Origin: Thermoanaerobaculia bacterium
Lineage (GTDB): Bacteria > Acidobacteriota > Thermoanaerobaculia > Thermoanaerobaculales > Sulfomarinibacteraceae
Direction of reading: 5' to 3'
DNA: 64,000 bases
Assembly: GCA_027061805.1 (NCBI GenBank)
Contig: JAMOWA010000059.1
Coordinates: forward strand, 62,001-126,000
Each line of letters begins with the position of its first letter. Position 1 is the first letter of the stretch. Both the position numbers and the translations under genes were made by a program. Below the pieces are notes generated by a model that saw only the letters and a program-made list of their open reading frames with translations, was not told the DNA's origin and made no database searches. This document shows positions 53,363 to 61,839 of the stretch, piece after piece.

Positions 53363-55381
53363 TCAACGGGCGGGTGACGGAAGCTCCTCCACGGGGAGGG
53401 GGCCGGCCCCGGTCCGTTCCAGCATGTCCACATCTGCCCACGCGGCAAGGAGCGGAGCCACCTCGTCTGCGCCGAGCGTGAGGGCCAGGCGCTCGAGCTC
53501 CGCGCCGGTCTGCCACCGCCCGCCACCCGCCACCAGCGCCGCACACCGCCGCGCTCCACCCAGGGAGCCGGAACCTCCAGCGACCAGGCGCGTCGCAACG
53601 GTCCACCTCACGGAGGCGAGCTCCCTCTCGCCCGGCGATGCGACCAGTCCTCCCCATGATTCCAGGAAGGCCGTCTCCACGTCGTCCACGGTCCCGTCCC
53701 CCGTCGCCACGGCCACCAGGACCCGCTGTCCTGGAACTTCCGGCGCGAGGATCTCGACCTCCAGCCCGTCTCCGATCCGGCGTGCCCTCGAGTCGAGAAG
53801 TGCCGTCACCACCGCTGCCTCCGCGGACCCCACCTGCGGATCCAGGGGCAGGATCACCACCACCGTGGATCGGGTCCCCGGGACCGCCATGCGCCGCCGG
53901 GGATGTACGCTCACGTCCTGTCCCTCCGGGCTTGCCTCGCCCGGAGGAAGATCTCCGAGGAGCTTGCCGAGGGCCTCGAAGGCGGCCTCCGCATCGACGG
54001 TCACGATGCCCAGGGCGAGGTTGGGAGGCGCCAGGAGGCGGGCCGGTGTCAGCGCCGCCTCGTCCATCCCGAGGAGTGCTGCGGCGAGCTCGAGAGCGAC
54101 CGTGCGGGCGTTCCGGTCCCGGGGAAGGGGTGTCGTGTCCCTCCCGAGGGTGTTCAACGCCCCGGCGAGCACCTCCAGGAGACCGTCCAGCCCGTCCGGG
54201 GGACCGGCGAGCTCCAGGCGGGGTGGGCCCGACTCCACCCGGATCCAGCCGGGCGCCTGCGGCGAGGTCCGGATGACCCCGGCCAGGCGCGTGAGCACGG
54301 TGGCGGCCCGGGAACCGTCAAGGTCCGGCGTCACCACGGGCCGCACGCACAGGGCGGTGAGGGAGGCGCCAGGACGCTCCAGGACGGCGACGGCCATGTT
54401 GTTGCCCAGGACATCCTGGCGAGGTCCTCCCGCGAAGCGGGGATTCAGGGCCTGCGGGGGAAGGTGGAGGGTTGCCTCTCCGGGATGGCGGGGCAGCCAG
54501 GTCGCCGCCGCCTCCCTCACCCCGGCCAGTGTGGCACCGTCGGGTCCGAAGAGGTACTGGCGGACACCGTCGGCCCCACCCGCCATCCAGATCCGGAGGA
54601 GCTCCTCGGCACCCTGCGGATACTGCTCCAGCAGCCCGCCGCGTCTCACGGCCAGTCGGGTCCTCGCCCGCTCCACACCCGCGGCATCCAGGCCGGTGGA
54701 CTCCCCGAGCTGGGCGAGCTCCCTGCGGAGCCGGGACAGCTTGAGGGAGGCGAGGTCGGCCGCCACCCGCGCCTCCAGGGTCACCTGCCGGGCTCCCGAC
54801 AGCACCCGGAGGCCCGGCACGACGCGTTCCAGGAGCTCCGGCGTCATCTCGAACAGGAGCTCCACGGGGGTCCTGCGGGGATCATCGAGCGGTGGCAGGG
54901 GGATCCGGAGGCTCAGGGATGCCTCCGATCCCGGCGCACCGAGGCGCCGCTCCACCGTGCCCTCCGACAGCTGGCTCCCGGACGTCCGGCGGAAGGTCCG
55001 CGCCTCCCGCTCGCCCAGGGCCAGTGACACCGCCGTTCTGAGCGTGGCGCCCGAGCCGGCCCCCACGGTGACGACCACCGGTGGAGCGGGGCCCTCGCCC
55101 GCCAGGGCGGTCTCCAGGGCCCGTGCGAGCGTCAGCTCCCCGGCCGTGAGGCTCCGGATGGACCATGAGCCGTCCCCGGCAAGCACGGGCCAGGCCACGG
55201 AGGTGGCCGCCGCCTCGGGCTGCACCACGGCGATCAGGCCGGTTCCGCCGGGGAGCTCCTGGAGGTCGAGGGCCTGCCCCCTGGCGGCTCCCGGCACCAG
55301 CACCGGAAGACCCAGGAGAATGGCGAATGCAGCGGGGTGAAGCACCTTGAAATGCGAGAAGACCCATCGTATCAATGGCAT
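53363..55381 (-). CDS. Exported M16-like protein without the zinc motif
   Basis: Predicted 672-residue exported protein. The N-terminus has a signal-like helix (HPAAFAILLGLPVLVPGAARG). The overall pattern (ELTLARALETALAGEG, GREARTFRR-like segments, VTLEARVAADLASLKLSRLRRELA, NNMAVAVLERPGASLTALCVRP) suggests M16/insulinase-type half-domains, but HxxEH is absent, so it would be an inactive subunit. The family assignment is by feel and needs a profile search. AGGGAG lies 5 nt upstream of the start; the promoter region is shared with the divergent membrane protein gene. Confidence 0.55.
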   Translation of the reverse strand: MPLIRWVFSHFKVLHPAAFAILLGLPVLVPGAARGQALDLQELPGGTGLIAVVQPEAAATSVAWPVLAGDGSWSIRSLTAGELTLARALETALAGEGPAPPVVVTVGAGSGATLRTAVSLALGEREARTFRRTSGSQLSEGTVERRLGAPGSEASLSLRIPLPPLDDPRRTPVELLFEMTPELLERVVPGLRVLSGARQVTLEARVAADLASLKLSRLRRELAQLGESTGLDAAGVERARTRLAVRRGGLLEQYPQGAEELLRIWMAGGADGVRQYLFGPDGATLAGVREAAATWLPRHPGEATLHLPPQALNPRFAGGPRQDVLGNNMAVAVLERPGASLTALCVRPVVTPDLDGSRAATVLTRLAGVIRTSPQAPGWIRVESGPPRLELAGPPDGLDGLLEVLAGALNTLGRDTTPLPRDRNARTVALELAAALLGMDEAALTPARLLAPPNLALGIVTVDAEAAFEALGKLLGDLPPGEASPEGQDVSVHPRRRMAVPGTRSTVVVILPLDPQVGSAEAAVVTALLDSRARRIGDGLEVEILAPEVPGQRVLVAVATGDGTVDDVETAFLESWGGLVASPGERELASVRWTVATRLVAGGSGSLGGARRCAALVAGGGRWQTGAELERLALTLGADEVAPLLAAWADVDMLERTGAGPLPVEELPSPAR

Positions 55382-55405
55382 ATGAACTCCCTGTTCCGCT
55401 CATGG

Positions 55406-55411
55406 TAGCAT
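55406..55411 (+). promoter_or_regulatory. TAGCAT -10 box, leaderless start of the 55419 gene
   Basis: TAGCAT, then GCCGGCC, then ATG 55419. There is no Shine-Dalgarno. Confidence 0.45.
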
Positions 55412-55418
55412 GCCGGCC

Positions 55419-56360
55419 ATGACACGATCCCTGGATCCCCTGCATCCCTCGACGCTCCTGGCTGGCTGGCTGACCGGGCTCACCGCGGTCCTGCTCTCAC
55501 CCCTGGTTGCAGCGGCCGGGCAGGGCCTCGGGGCAATGCTCGGTGGCTGCGGATGGATCGGCATCACCGTGCCCCTCCACCGCCAGGTGTGGGCCCTGGT
55601 CAACGAGCCCACCCTCAACTTCGCCTCCACGGGTCTCGCCTCGGCCTACTGGCTGGGTTCCATGGTCCTTCCGGGCCTCCTCGGACTGGGCGTCGTCCGC
55701 TTCCTCCCGCGTCCCCGGACCGTGGCCTCCGAGCTCCTCACCGCGCATCTCGCCTGGAACCTCACGCTGCTCACCCTCTGCTGGATCCCCCTCCTGGACC
55801 TGGAGGACGGACACCTCGTCCGCTTCCTGGAGCTCCACGACCTTCCCCGGCCTCTGCTCTTCCTCCCCTCCCTCGGCGCACTGGCGGGCGCGCTCCTCGC
55901 CGCCCTGCACCTGCTGTCCTTCGCCCGGGCCGCCAGGCCCACGGGAGGCCGCCTCTACCGGCTGGGGGCCGTGTTCCTCCAGCTGCTCCCACCCACCCTC
56001 GCCTACCTGGCGGCGAGCGTGCTGCTCCAGGGAGGCATCCCCGTCCGGGCCGCACTGGCCGTGGCGGTGCCGGTGCTCGGCGCCCTCGGCCTGGCCTGGA
56101 GCGGTTTCCCCCGCCCGTGGGTCTTCACCATCGAGGGCCCGTCGGCTGCCACGGCGCTCCGCTTCGGCGCGGGGATCCTGGTGGCGGGCGCCCTCCTGTG
56201 GGGGGCGGGACGTCCGGTGGAGTTCGGTGGGGTGACCGGCCTCCTCTGGGGCTCCCCCGGACCCTACAACAACGTGCGCACCTGGGTCCGGCCGGTGTCA
56301 CTGGTCCCCCGGTCCACGGGGGATGTGGGATCTGCGGAGGATGGGGCCGGGGACTCCTGA
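55419..56360 (+). CDS. Unrecognised polytopic membrane protein
   Basis: Predicted 313-residue protein with about seven membrane helices (for example TLLAGWLTGLTAVLLSPLVAA, LVLPGLLGLGVV-like, LLFLPSLGALAGALLAALHLL, ALAVAVPVLGALGLAW, FGAGILVAGALLWGA). I do not recognise the family. ATG 55419 fits the TAGCAT-7-ATG pattern; ATG 55410 overlaps that box and would add three residues. The C-terminal tail is polar and Gly/Asp-rich. It is divergent from the M16-like gene. Confidence 0.6.
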   Translation: MTRSLDPLHPSTLLAGWLTGLTAVLLSPLVAAAGQGLGAMLGGCGWIGITVPLHRQVWALVNEPTLNFASTGLASAYWLGSMVLPGLLGLGVVRFLPRPRTVASELLTAHLAWNLTLLTLCWIPLLDLEDGHLVRFLELHDLPRPLLFLPSLGALAGALLAALHLLSFARAARPTGGRLYRLGAVFLQLLPPTLAYLAASVLLQGGIPVRAALAVAVPVLGALGLAWSGFPRPWVFTIEGPSAATALRFGAGILVAGALLWGAGRPVEFGGVTGLLWGSPGPYNNVRTWVRPVSLVPRSTGDVGSAEDGAGDS

Positions 56361-56491
56361 GTCTCTCCCACCCACCCGGGGACATGGACCTCCGGGTGCA
56401 TGGATTTCCCGGACCGGGAGGAGGTCGACGAAAGGCAGCCTGCGCCTTCCGTCCACGTCGTCCCGACGGGTGCGCTCCCCCGGTGCATCGT

Positions 56492-56692
56492 TCCGGGAAT
56501 CACTTGAGCCACTTGCAAGACTCTCTGAAGGTCATACACGTCGGCCTGGCGTGAAATCGAACGAATATCCGGATCAATTTCTATCTTCTTCTTGATCCGG
56601 TAAACCCGTGTCATCCGTGGTTCATTCTCCCGGGTGGGAGGGGGCCGATGCCGCGGGAATCCACCTCGATCCAGGACTCGTGCAACAGGCTC
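56492..56692. repeat. Dispersed intergenic repeat, copy 2 (inverted)
   Basis: Inverted counterpart of 51302-51500; words such as CCGTGTCATCCGTGGTTCA and TTCTATCTTCTTCTTGATCC are the reverse complement of copy 1 with scattered changes. It lies just upstream of the peroxiredoxin promoter. The earlier part of the gap (56361-56491) holds no feature I can support. Confidence 0.8.
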
Positions 56693-56694
56693 AC

Positions 56695-56723
56695 TTGCAA
56701 TCCAGAATCACTCCTGATAATAT
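56695..56723 (+). promoter_or_regulatory. Candidate promoter of the peroxiredoxin gene
   Basis: TTGCAA (56695-56700) followed after 15-17 nt by GATAAT/TAATAT (56716-56723), the most AT-rich spot in the region. Confidence 0.5.
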
Positions 56724-56788
56724 TCGGATGTCCGGTCCACAGCGGACCGGGACGACCCGAAATCACCGGAAACTCAAGGAGGTTCACC

Positions 56789-57379
56789 ATGTCTCTCGTC
56801 ACCAGGAAGGCCCCCGATTTCACCGCCAAGGCCGTGATGCCCGACAACAGCTTCGAGGAGATCTCCCTCTCCTCCTACCGCGGAAGGTACGTGATCCTGT
56901 TCTTCTACCCCCTGGACTTCACCTTCGTCTGCCCCACGGAGATCATCGCCTTCGACCGGCACCTCGCCGAGTTCGAGAAGCTCGACTGCCAGGTGATCGG
57001 CGTCTCCGTGGACTCCGAGTTCAGCCACTGGGCCTGGAAGAACACCCCGGTGGAGAAGGGCGGCATCGGCAACATCCAGTACCCGCTGGTGGCCGACATG
57101 ACCAAGCGGATCTCCAGGGACTACAAGGTGCTCCTCAAGGACGCCGGCGTGGCCCTGCGCGGCCTGTTCCTCATCGACAAGGAGGGCATCGTCCGCCACG
57201 AGGTGGTCAACGACCTCGGCCTCGGCCGCTCCGTGGAGGAGGCCCTGCGGGTGCTCAAGGCCCTCCGCCACCTGGAGGAGTACGGCGAGGTCTGCCCCGC
57301 CGACTGGCACGAGGGCGAGGAGGCCATGAAGCCCACCGCCGACGGTGTGGCCGAGTACCTGGCCGGGCACGCGAAGTAG
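56789..57379 (+). CDS. 2-Cys peroxiredoxin (AhpC/Prx1 type)
   Basis: Predicted 196-residue peroxiredoxin that reduces H2O2 and organic peroxides. The peroxidatic Cys is about residue 48 in FYPLDFTFVCPTEI, the resolving Cys about 169 in GEVCPADW, and GGIGNIQYPLVAD is the typical 2-Cys GGLG-like loop. AAGGAGG sits 6 nt before the ATG. A strong hairpin follows the stop. Its reductant is not encoded nearby. Confidence 0.96.
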   Translation: MSLVTRKAPDFTAKAVMPDNSFEEISLSSYRGRYVILFFYPLDFTFVCPTEIIAFDRHLAEFEKLDCQVIGVSVDSEFSHWAWKNTPVEKGGIGNIQYPLVADMTKRISRDYKVLLKDAGVALRGLFLIDKEGIVRHEVVNDLGLGRSVEEALRVLKALRHLEEYGEVCPADWHEGEEAMKPTADGVAEYLAGHAK

Positions 57380-57399
57380 GCATCCCCGGCTGATGGCGA

Positions 57400-57425
57400 G
57401 GGCCGGGGCACCCCGGCCCTTCGTT
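57400..57425 (+). terminator. Terminator after the peroxiredoxin gene
   Basis: 9-bp stem GGGCCGGGG/CCCCGGCCC with a 2-nt centre followed by TTCGTT, 20 nt after the stop. Confidence 0.65.
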
Positions 57426-57447
57426 GCCCCACCGCAGCGCTATACTC

Positions 57448-57471
57448 GGCCGGCCGGCCCACCGGCCGGCC
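57448..57471 (+). promoter_or_regulatory. Perfect inverted repeat in the ferritin leader
   Basis: GGCCGGCCGG-CCCA-CCGGCCGGCC lies between a TATACT -10 box (57441-57446) and the ferritin Shine-Dalgarno (AAGGAGG, 57478-57484). It would form a 10-bp hairpin at the mRNA 5' end or an operator overlapping the start site. Confidence 0.55.
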
Positions 57472-57491
57472 ATTTCCAAGGAGGTTGTCCC

Positions 57492-58001
57492 ATGATCTCG
57501 CCAACCATCGAGAAGGCTCTCAACGAGCAGACCCACGCCGAGCTCTACTCCTTCTACCTCTACCTGTCGGTGGCCGCCTGGTTCGCCGACCGCCACCTGG
57601 ACGGCTTCGCGGGGTGGATGGAGGCCCAGGCCCAGGAGGAGATGGAGCACGCAATGAAGCTCTTCCACCACCTGCAGGACCGTGGCGGCAGGGTCCGGCT
57701 GCTCGCCCTGGACGAGCCCCCCGCCGAGTGGGCAGGCCCCACCGAGGCCGTGGCCGCCGTGCTCGAGCACGAGCGGTACATCACCGGCCGGATCAACGCC
57801 CTGGCCGACGTGGCGGCGAAGGAGAACGACCACGCCACCCAGGTCTTCCTCCACTGGTACATCGCGGAGCAGGTGGAGGAGGAGGCCACGGCCGACCGCC
57901 TCTACCATCAGGTGAAGGCCCTGGCGGACTCGCCCCACGGCCTCCTCATGCTGGACCGGGAGCTGGCCGGGCGGAAGGCCGAGGCGGGAACCGCCGACTG
58001 A
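57492..58001 (+). CDS. ftn: Ferritin
   Basis: Predicted 169-residue bacterial non-haem ferritin that oxidises and stores iron. Diiron ligands are visible: Glu17 in NEQTHAELYSFY, Glu50 and His53 in QEEMEHAMK, Glu94-region in VLEHERYITGRI, and HWYIAEQVEEEA near residue 125. Length is normal. The gene has its own -10 box, leader hairpin and AAGGAGG. Its position after peroxiredoxin fits an iron/peroxide defence pair. Confidence 0.95.
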   Translation: MISPTIEKALNEQTHAELYSFYLYLSVAAWFADRHLDGFAGWMEAQAQEEMEHAMKLFHHLQDRGGRVRLLALDEPPAEWAGPTEAVAAVLEHERYITGRINALADVAAKENDHATQVFLHWYIAEQVEEEATADRLYHQVKALADSPHGLLMLDRELAGRKAEAGTAD

Positions 58002-58003
58002 GC

Positions 58004-58888
58004 TCAGCGCCCGGCCCGGGCGAGCTCCACCAGCAGGTCCACCACGGCGCCGGCCACGCCGGCGCCCGTGGCGGACTCCAGGTGCCGGAAGCCCGGGGTG
58101 GGGTTCACCTCGCCCACCACCATGCCCTCCGGTCCCGGCAGCAGGTCCACGCCGCACACCCCCAGCCCGAGGGATTCCGCCGCCGCGAGCGCGAGCTCCG
58201 CGTCACGGCCTCCCGGATCCCACGGCTCCACCGTGCCCCCACGCGCCGCGTTGGACCTCCACTCGCCGGGGGCGGCCCGGTAGCGCGCCCCGGCCACCAC
58301 CCGACCCCCCACCACGAGGGCCCGGAGGCTCACGCCGCCGGTCTCCACCCAGCGCTGGACCACCAGCTCGTCGCCCATCCGCCACAGGCTGTCCACCACG
58401 GCCTCCAGGTGGTCCCTGGCGTCGCACCGGATCACCCCCACACCCATCCTGGACCGGCGCTGCTTGACCACCAGGGGAAACCCCAGGGCCGGGGCGGCCT
58501 CGGCGGCCAGGGCCTCGGGGTCGGACCCCGCCACCGTGGCAGGCACCGGGAGCCCCGCATCCGCCAGGGCACGGACCGTCCTCCAGTGGTCCCGGGCCAC
58601 GCGGGTTGCGTCCGGCCCGTTGGGTGTTGGCACGCCGCCGCGGACGTACGACTCCAGGAGCGCCAGGGTGCTCTCCGGCCGCCAGTTCCCCACCCTGGCC
58701 AGGACCGCACCCGGATTCTCCCGCAGCAGCGAGGCCCCGTCGAGGCGGACGTCCGCCCCTCCCTCCGCGACGGCCACCGCCCGGGTGGCGTCCACCACGA
58801 CGAGGTCCGCGTCCAGCCTGCGGGCCTCCTCCTGGAGGCGGCGGTTGACCTCCAGGCCGGGGCGGGCCGACAGGAGATGGAGCTCCAT
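58004..58888 (-). CDS. RimK-type ATP-grasp ligase-like protein
   Basis: Predicted 294-residue ATP-grasp enzyme of the RimK/LysX type, which joins an amino acid to a carboxylate. Landmarks: RVARDHWRTVRALADAGLPVPAT, FPLVVKQRRSRMGVGV (ATP-binding Lys and flexible loop), VQRWVETGGVSLRALVVGG, EWRSNAARGGTVEPW and the metal loop GVCGVDLLPGPEGMVVGEVNPTPGF split across about 250-275. ATG 58888 is preferred because TACAAT ends 7 nt upstream; ATG 58897 overlaps that box. The substrate is unknown. It is convergent with ferritin, 2 nt apart. Confidence 0.82.
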   Translation of the reverse strand: MELHLLSARPGLEVNRRLQEEARRLDADLVVVDATRAVAVAEGGADVRLDGASLLRENPGAVLARVGNWRPESTLALLESYVRGGVPTPNGPDATRVARDHWRTVRALADAGLPVPATVAGSDPEALAAEAAPALGFPLVVKQRRSRMGVGVIRCDARDHLEAVVDSLWRMGDELVVQRWVETGGVSLRALVVGGRVVAGARYRAAPGEWRSNAARGGTVEPWDPGGRDAELALAAAESLGLGVCGVDLLPGPEGMVVGEVNPTPGFRHLESATGAGVAGAVVDLLVELARAGR

Positions 58889-58895
58889 GCCGTCC

Positions 58896-58901
58896 ATTGT
58901 A
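58896..58901 (-). promoter_or_regulatory. TACAAT -10 box, leaderless start of the ATP-grasp gene
   Basis: On the minus strand TACAAT, then GGACGGC, then ATG 58888. There is no Shine-Dalgarno. Confidence 0.5.
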
Positions 58902-58985
58902 GGGGGTATCCCGCGCCGGGTCGCTCCATGGTTCACCCCTCGCATCCCGGAACCTTCCCGGAAGGCGTCCCGCGTCCGAGCCGGG

Positions 58986-58991
58986 TATACT
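58986..58991 (+). promoter_or_regulatory. TATACT -10 box, leaderless start of the DUF4388 gene
   Basis: TATACT, then CTCTGA, then GTG 58998. There is no Shine-Dalgarno. Confidence 0.55.
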
Positions 58992-58997
58992 CTCTGA

Positions 58998-60371
58998 GTG
59001 ATCCACGGCGAGCTTGCCAGCCTGCACCTGGGCGACCTTCTCCAATGGCTCCAGCTGGGTGGCCTCAGCGGCCGGCTGACCCTGCTCGGCGAGGGAAAGG
59101 AACGGCGCCTCGATTTCCTCGAGGGCAAGGTGGTCTTCGTGTCCTCCGTGGTGCCCTCGGAGCGGCTCGGATCCTGGCTGGCCGCCCAGGGCATCCTGTC
59201 CGTCGACATCCTCCGGCGGGCCCTGGCCATCTCCCTCTTCCGCAGGAACCTCTACACCGAGGTTCTCGTGGAGACCGGTGCGATCGATCCGGCCAGCCTC
59301 GTGACCGCCATCAAGCGCCTGGCCACCACCATCACCACACGGATCCTGCTCTCCCCGGCACAGTCGTTCACCTTCGATCCGTCGTTCCCGGTCCAGGATC
59401 TCCTGGCCCTGGACCTGGAGCTCGACCCCAACCGGCTGCTCCTGGAGGCCGCCCGCCAGACCGACGAGGACTACGGCGAGGTCCGGGAACGTCCGGAAGC
59501 GGAGTTTCCCTTCAAGGGCGAGGCCTTCGAGGACTTCTTCTGGGAGCTCGTCCAGCAGGGTGTCTCCGCCGATGACCACGTGGACGGATCGGAGCTCAGG
59601 CGGCTCCGCTCCGGCGTGGGTGACGTGGTGGGCGTGCTCTCCCAGTGGGCGGTCACCGGCCCCGGCCTCGTACCGGTCCCGAAGCTCCAGGCCGCGCGCG
59701 TGGCGGAGACGTTCCAGGAGGCCGCGGAGCCCCCCTTCCTCGGCAATCCTCACACCGTCTGGAACCAGATGGCCATCGTCTGCGGCGTGCGCGCTCCGGG
59801 CGAGGCCGTCCCTTCCTCTCTCGCGGAGCTCTCCAGCGACGCCTGCGCCCGGACCGTGTGCGAGGAGATGGCGAACTCCGAGGCCTGGCGCCGCCCGGAC
59901 GTGGACCGCCTGGACGGCCTGACCTCCACCACCGCCCGGAGGTGGGCCCGGCTGGCCTCCTCGGCGGCCGCACATCTGGCCGTCGTCCGGGAGGAGACAA
60001 CGCTGGCAGCCCACCTGCTGGTGGTCCCCTCGGACCTCGTGCTGTGGGCCCTCACCATGGTCCGGATACGCCATGCGGGGATCCGGAGAGCTCTCCTGGA
60101 GCTGCTGCCCCACCGGCTCGGGACGATCCTGGCCATCCAGGCGGGTTTCCCTGCGAACATCGTGTCGCTCTTCCACCCCTCCGATCCGTCGCCGCTGGCG
60201 GCCTGCCTTCATCTGGCGCGTCCGGCGCTTCCCATGCCCGAGGTGTGGCCGGATCCCCTCCCCGGCGGACAGGAGGTTCTCCTGCAGGTTGCCCCCGCCG
60301 AGGCCCTCGCCCGGGCCGCCCGGGCCGCCCGCGAGTCCGCCGATGCCTCCAACATCGGGGAAATGGGGTAG
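58998..60371 (+). CDS. DUF4388 (PATAN) domain protein
   Basis: Predicted 457-residue cytosolic protein. The N-terminal ~100 residues match DUF4388: GELASLHLGDLLQWLQLGGLSGRLTL, RRLDFLEGKVVFVSS, RLGSWLAAQGILS. The domain is linked to two-component and GTPase signalling in delta-proteobacteria-like and Acidobacteriota-like genomes. The remainder is helical and unrecognised, with LVVPSDLVLWALTMVRIRHAGIRRALLELL resembling HEAT-like repeats. The start overlaps no other gene and appears leaderless. Confidence 0.75.
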   Translation: MIHGELASLHLGDLLQWLQLGGLSGRLTLLGEGKERRLDFLEGKVVFVSSVVPSERLGSWLAAQGILSVDILRRALAISLFRRNLYTEVLVETGAIDPASLVTAIKRLATTITTRILLSPAQSFTFDPSFPVQDLLALDLELDPNRLLLEAARQTDEDYGEVRERPEAEFPFKGEAFEDFFWELVQQGVSADDHVDGSELRRLRSGVGDVVGVLSQWAVTGPGLVPVPKLQAARVAETFQEAAEPPFLGNPHTVWNQMAIVCGVRAPGEAVPSSLAELSSDACARTVCEEMANSEAWRRPDVDRLDGLTSTTARRWARLASSAAAHLAVVREETTLAAHLLVVPSDLVLWALTMVRIRHAGIRRALLELLPHRLGTILAIQAGFPANIVSLFHPSDPSPLAACLHLARPALPMPEVWPDPLPGGQEVLLQVAPAEALARAARAARESADASNIGEMG

Positions 60372-60374
60372 GAT
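60369..60374 (+). promoter_or_regulatory. TAGGAT -10 box, leaderless start of the epimerase gene
   Basis: TAGGAT, then GGCAGC, then GTG 60381. The box overlaps the stop codon of the preceding gene. Confidence 0.45.
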
Positions 60375-60380
60375 GGCAGC

Positions 60381-61421
60381 GTGAAGATACTCGTTCTCGG
60401 CGGCACGCGGTTCGTTGGGCGCGCCATCGTCAGGCGGCTCCTCCGGGAGGGGCACAACGTGACCATCCTCAACCGGGGGATCTCCCCGGACTCCTTCGCC
60501 ACGAGGGTCCGGAGGGTGGTGGGCGACCGCCGGGACCCTGACACTCTCAGACGGGCGGTGGCCAAGGGGGACTACGACGCCGTGGTCGACGTGACCGCGT
60601 ACCGCGGGGAGGAGACCTCGGCGGCGCTGGAGGCCTTCCGCACCATCACGGGACACTTCATCCACATCTCCACCGCGGCCGTCTACCTCATTCGCGAGGG
60701 GCTCTTCCCGCCGTTCCGGGAGGAGGACTTCGCCGGGCGGCTGAGCCCCAGACCCAGTGCCGATCGCTCCTCCTGGCTCTACGCGTACCACAAGCGACGC
60801 TGCGAGGAGGTTCTCCAGCGGGCCTGGGAGGAGGACCGGTTCCCCTCCACGTCCCTGCGCCTCCCCATGGTGATCGGTCCCGGGGACTACACCCGCCGTG
60901 CAGACGCCTACCTGGAGCGGCTGGCCTCCGGGGGTCCCCTCCTCCTCCCCGACGGCGGGCTCAACTCCTGGGGGTTCCTGTGGGTGGAGGACGTGGCCGA
61001 GACCGTCGTCACGAACCTTGCCAACTCCAACGCCTTCGGACAGGCCTACAACCTCGGCCAGCGGGAGGCCATCAGCCTGCGCCAGTTCCTCGACCTCGCC
61101 TCCCACGCCCTCGGCGCCGCGGCACGGCTCATCTCCATCCCAACGGAGTGGCTGGACGCGGTGGGGCTGGGCACGGGCTTCAGCCCCTTCAGCCACCACC
61201 ACGACATCCTCCTGGACTGCCGCGCGGCCGAGGAGGATCTCCTCTTCAGGTCCACCCCCCCGGTCACGTGGATGGCGCAGCTGGTGGACGACTTCCGCCG
61301 CCGGTGGACCGGGACGGTGGAGGCCTTCGCCAGCACCCGGGCCTTCGAGCTCACCCTCGCCAGGGAGATGGCCCCCATCCGCCTGCCGTCACTCACCGCC
61401 GCGGCCGACGCCACCCGGTGA
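60381..61421 (+). CDS. NAD-dependent epimerase/dehydratase family protein
   Basis: Predicted 346-residue short-chain dehydrogenase-like protein. It begins with the Rossmann motif LVLGGTRFVGRAIV, then VVDVTAYRGE, HFIHISTAAVY and YAYHKRRCEEVL (the Tyr-x3-Lys site), and SLRLPMVIGPGDYT. The lack of an early Gly-x2-Gly-x2-Gly variant beyond GGTRFVG is typical of the isoflavone-reductase-like/CSP41-like branch. The substrate, a nucleotide sugar or similar, is unknown. The gene follows the DUF4388 gene by 9 nt but has its own -10 box. Confidence 0.85.
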   Translation: MKILVLGGTRFVGRAIVRRLLREGHNVTILNRGISPDSFATRVRRVVGDRRDPDTLRRAVAKGDYDAVVDVTAYRGEETSAALEAFRTITGHFIHISTAAVYLIREGLFPPFREEDFAGRLSPRPSADRSSWLYAYHKRRCEEVLQRAWEEDRFPSTSLRLPMVIGPGDYTRRADAYLERLASGGPLLLPDGGLNSWGFLWVEDVAETVVTNLANSNAFGQAYNLGQREAISLRQFLDLASHALGAAARLISIPTEWLDAVGLGTGFSPFSHHHDILLDCRAAEEDLLFRSTPPVTWMAQLVDDFRRRWTGTVEAFASTRAFELTLAREMAPIRLPSLTAAADATR

Positions 61422-61839
61422 GGGCGTGACGACGTCCCCGGTCCCCGCAGGGGAGCAGGGGGGCAGAGGCGAGGGGACGCAGGAGATAGGGGGAGAATCC
61501 CACCCCGTTCCCGACCCCGTCCGTGACCGTGTTCGTGGCCGTGGCGTTGGCCGTGGCCGTGACCCTGACGCCGGCGGTGCGCGGCTCACGGGGGCGGGCG
61601 GCGGGGATCGGAAGCGGCGGCAGTGTCCGGCCGCGGAATACGGCGGTGGACTCGGGTGCGGGTACAGGTGATTCGCCCATGCTCCCCTGCTCCCCGACAG
61701 TGTCCCTGTCCCTGACCCCGTCCGCGATCCTGTCCCCGTCCGTGACCCCGTCCGTGACCGTGCCCCTGCCCGTGTCAGCGTCCCCGGCCGGGCCGGTACG
61801 GCCCCCGGAGCATGTTCCCCCTCCCGGGTGGGTGGGGGC
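61422..61839. repeat. Intergenic region with two hexamer-period tracts
   Basis: About 418 bp without a supported gene. Tract one (61505-61565) runs in units such as CCGTGA, CCGTGT, TCGTGG, CCGTGG. Tract two (61698-61790) runs GTCCCT, GTCCCT, GACCCC, GTCCGC, GATCCT, GTCCCC, GTCCGT. Both are in the same strand sense; the tract at 21.5 kb is in the opposite sense. Between them is a GC-rich stretch. ORFs through the tracts are low-complexity and rejected. Confidence 0.65.

Noticed and set aside
58203-61202. A minus-strand open frame of 999 codons
   Set aside because: It covers the DUF4388 and epimerase genes on the opposite strand and shows no domain.
61505-61790. Repeats considered as a CRISPR array
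   Set aside because: The period is six bases with continuous degeneration; there are no 25-40 bp repeats with unique spacers, and no cas genes.
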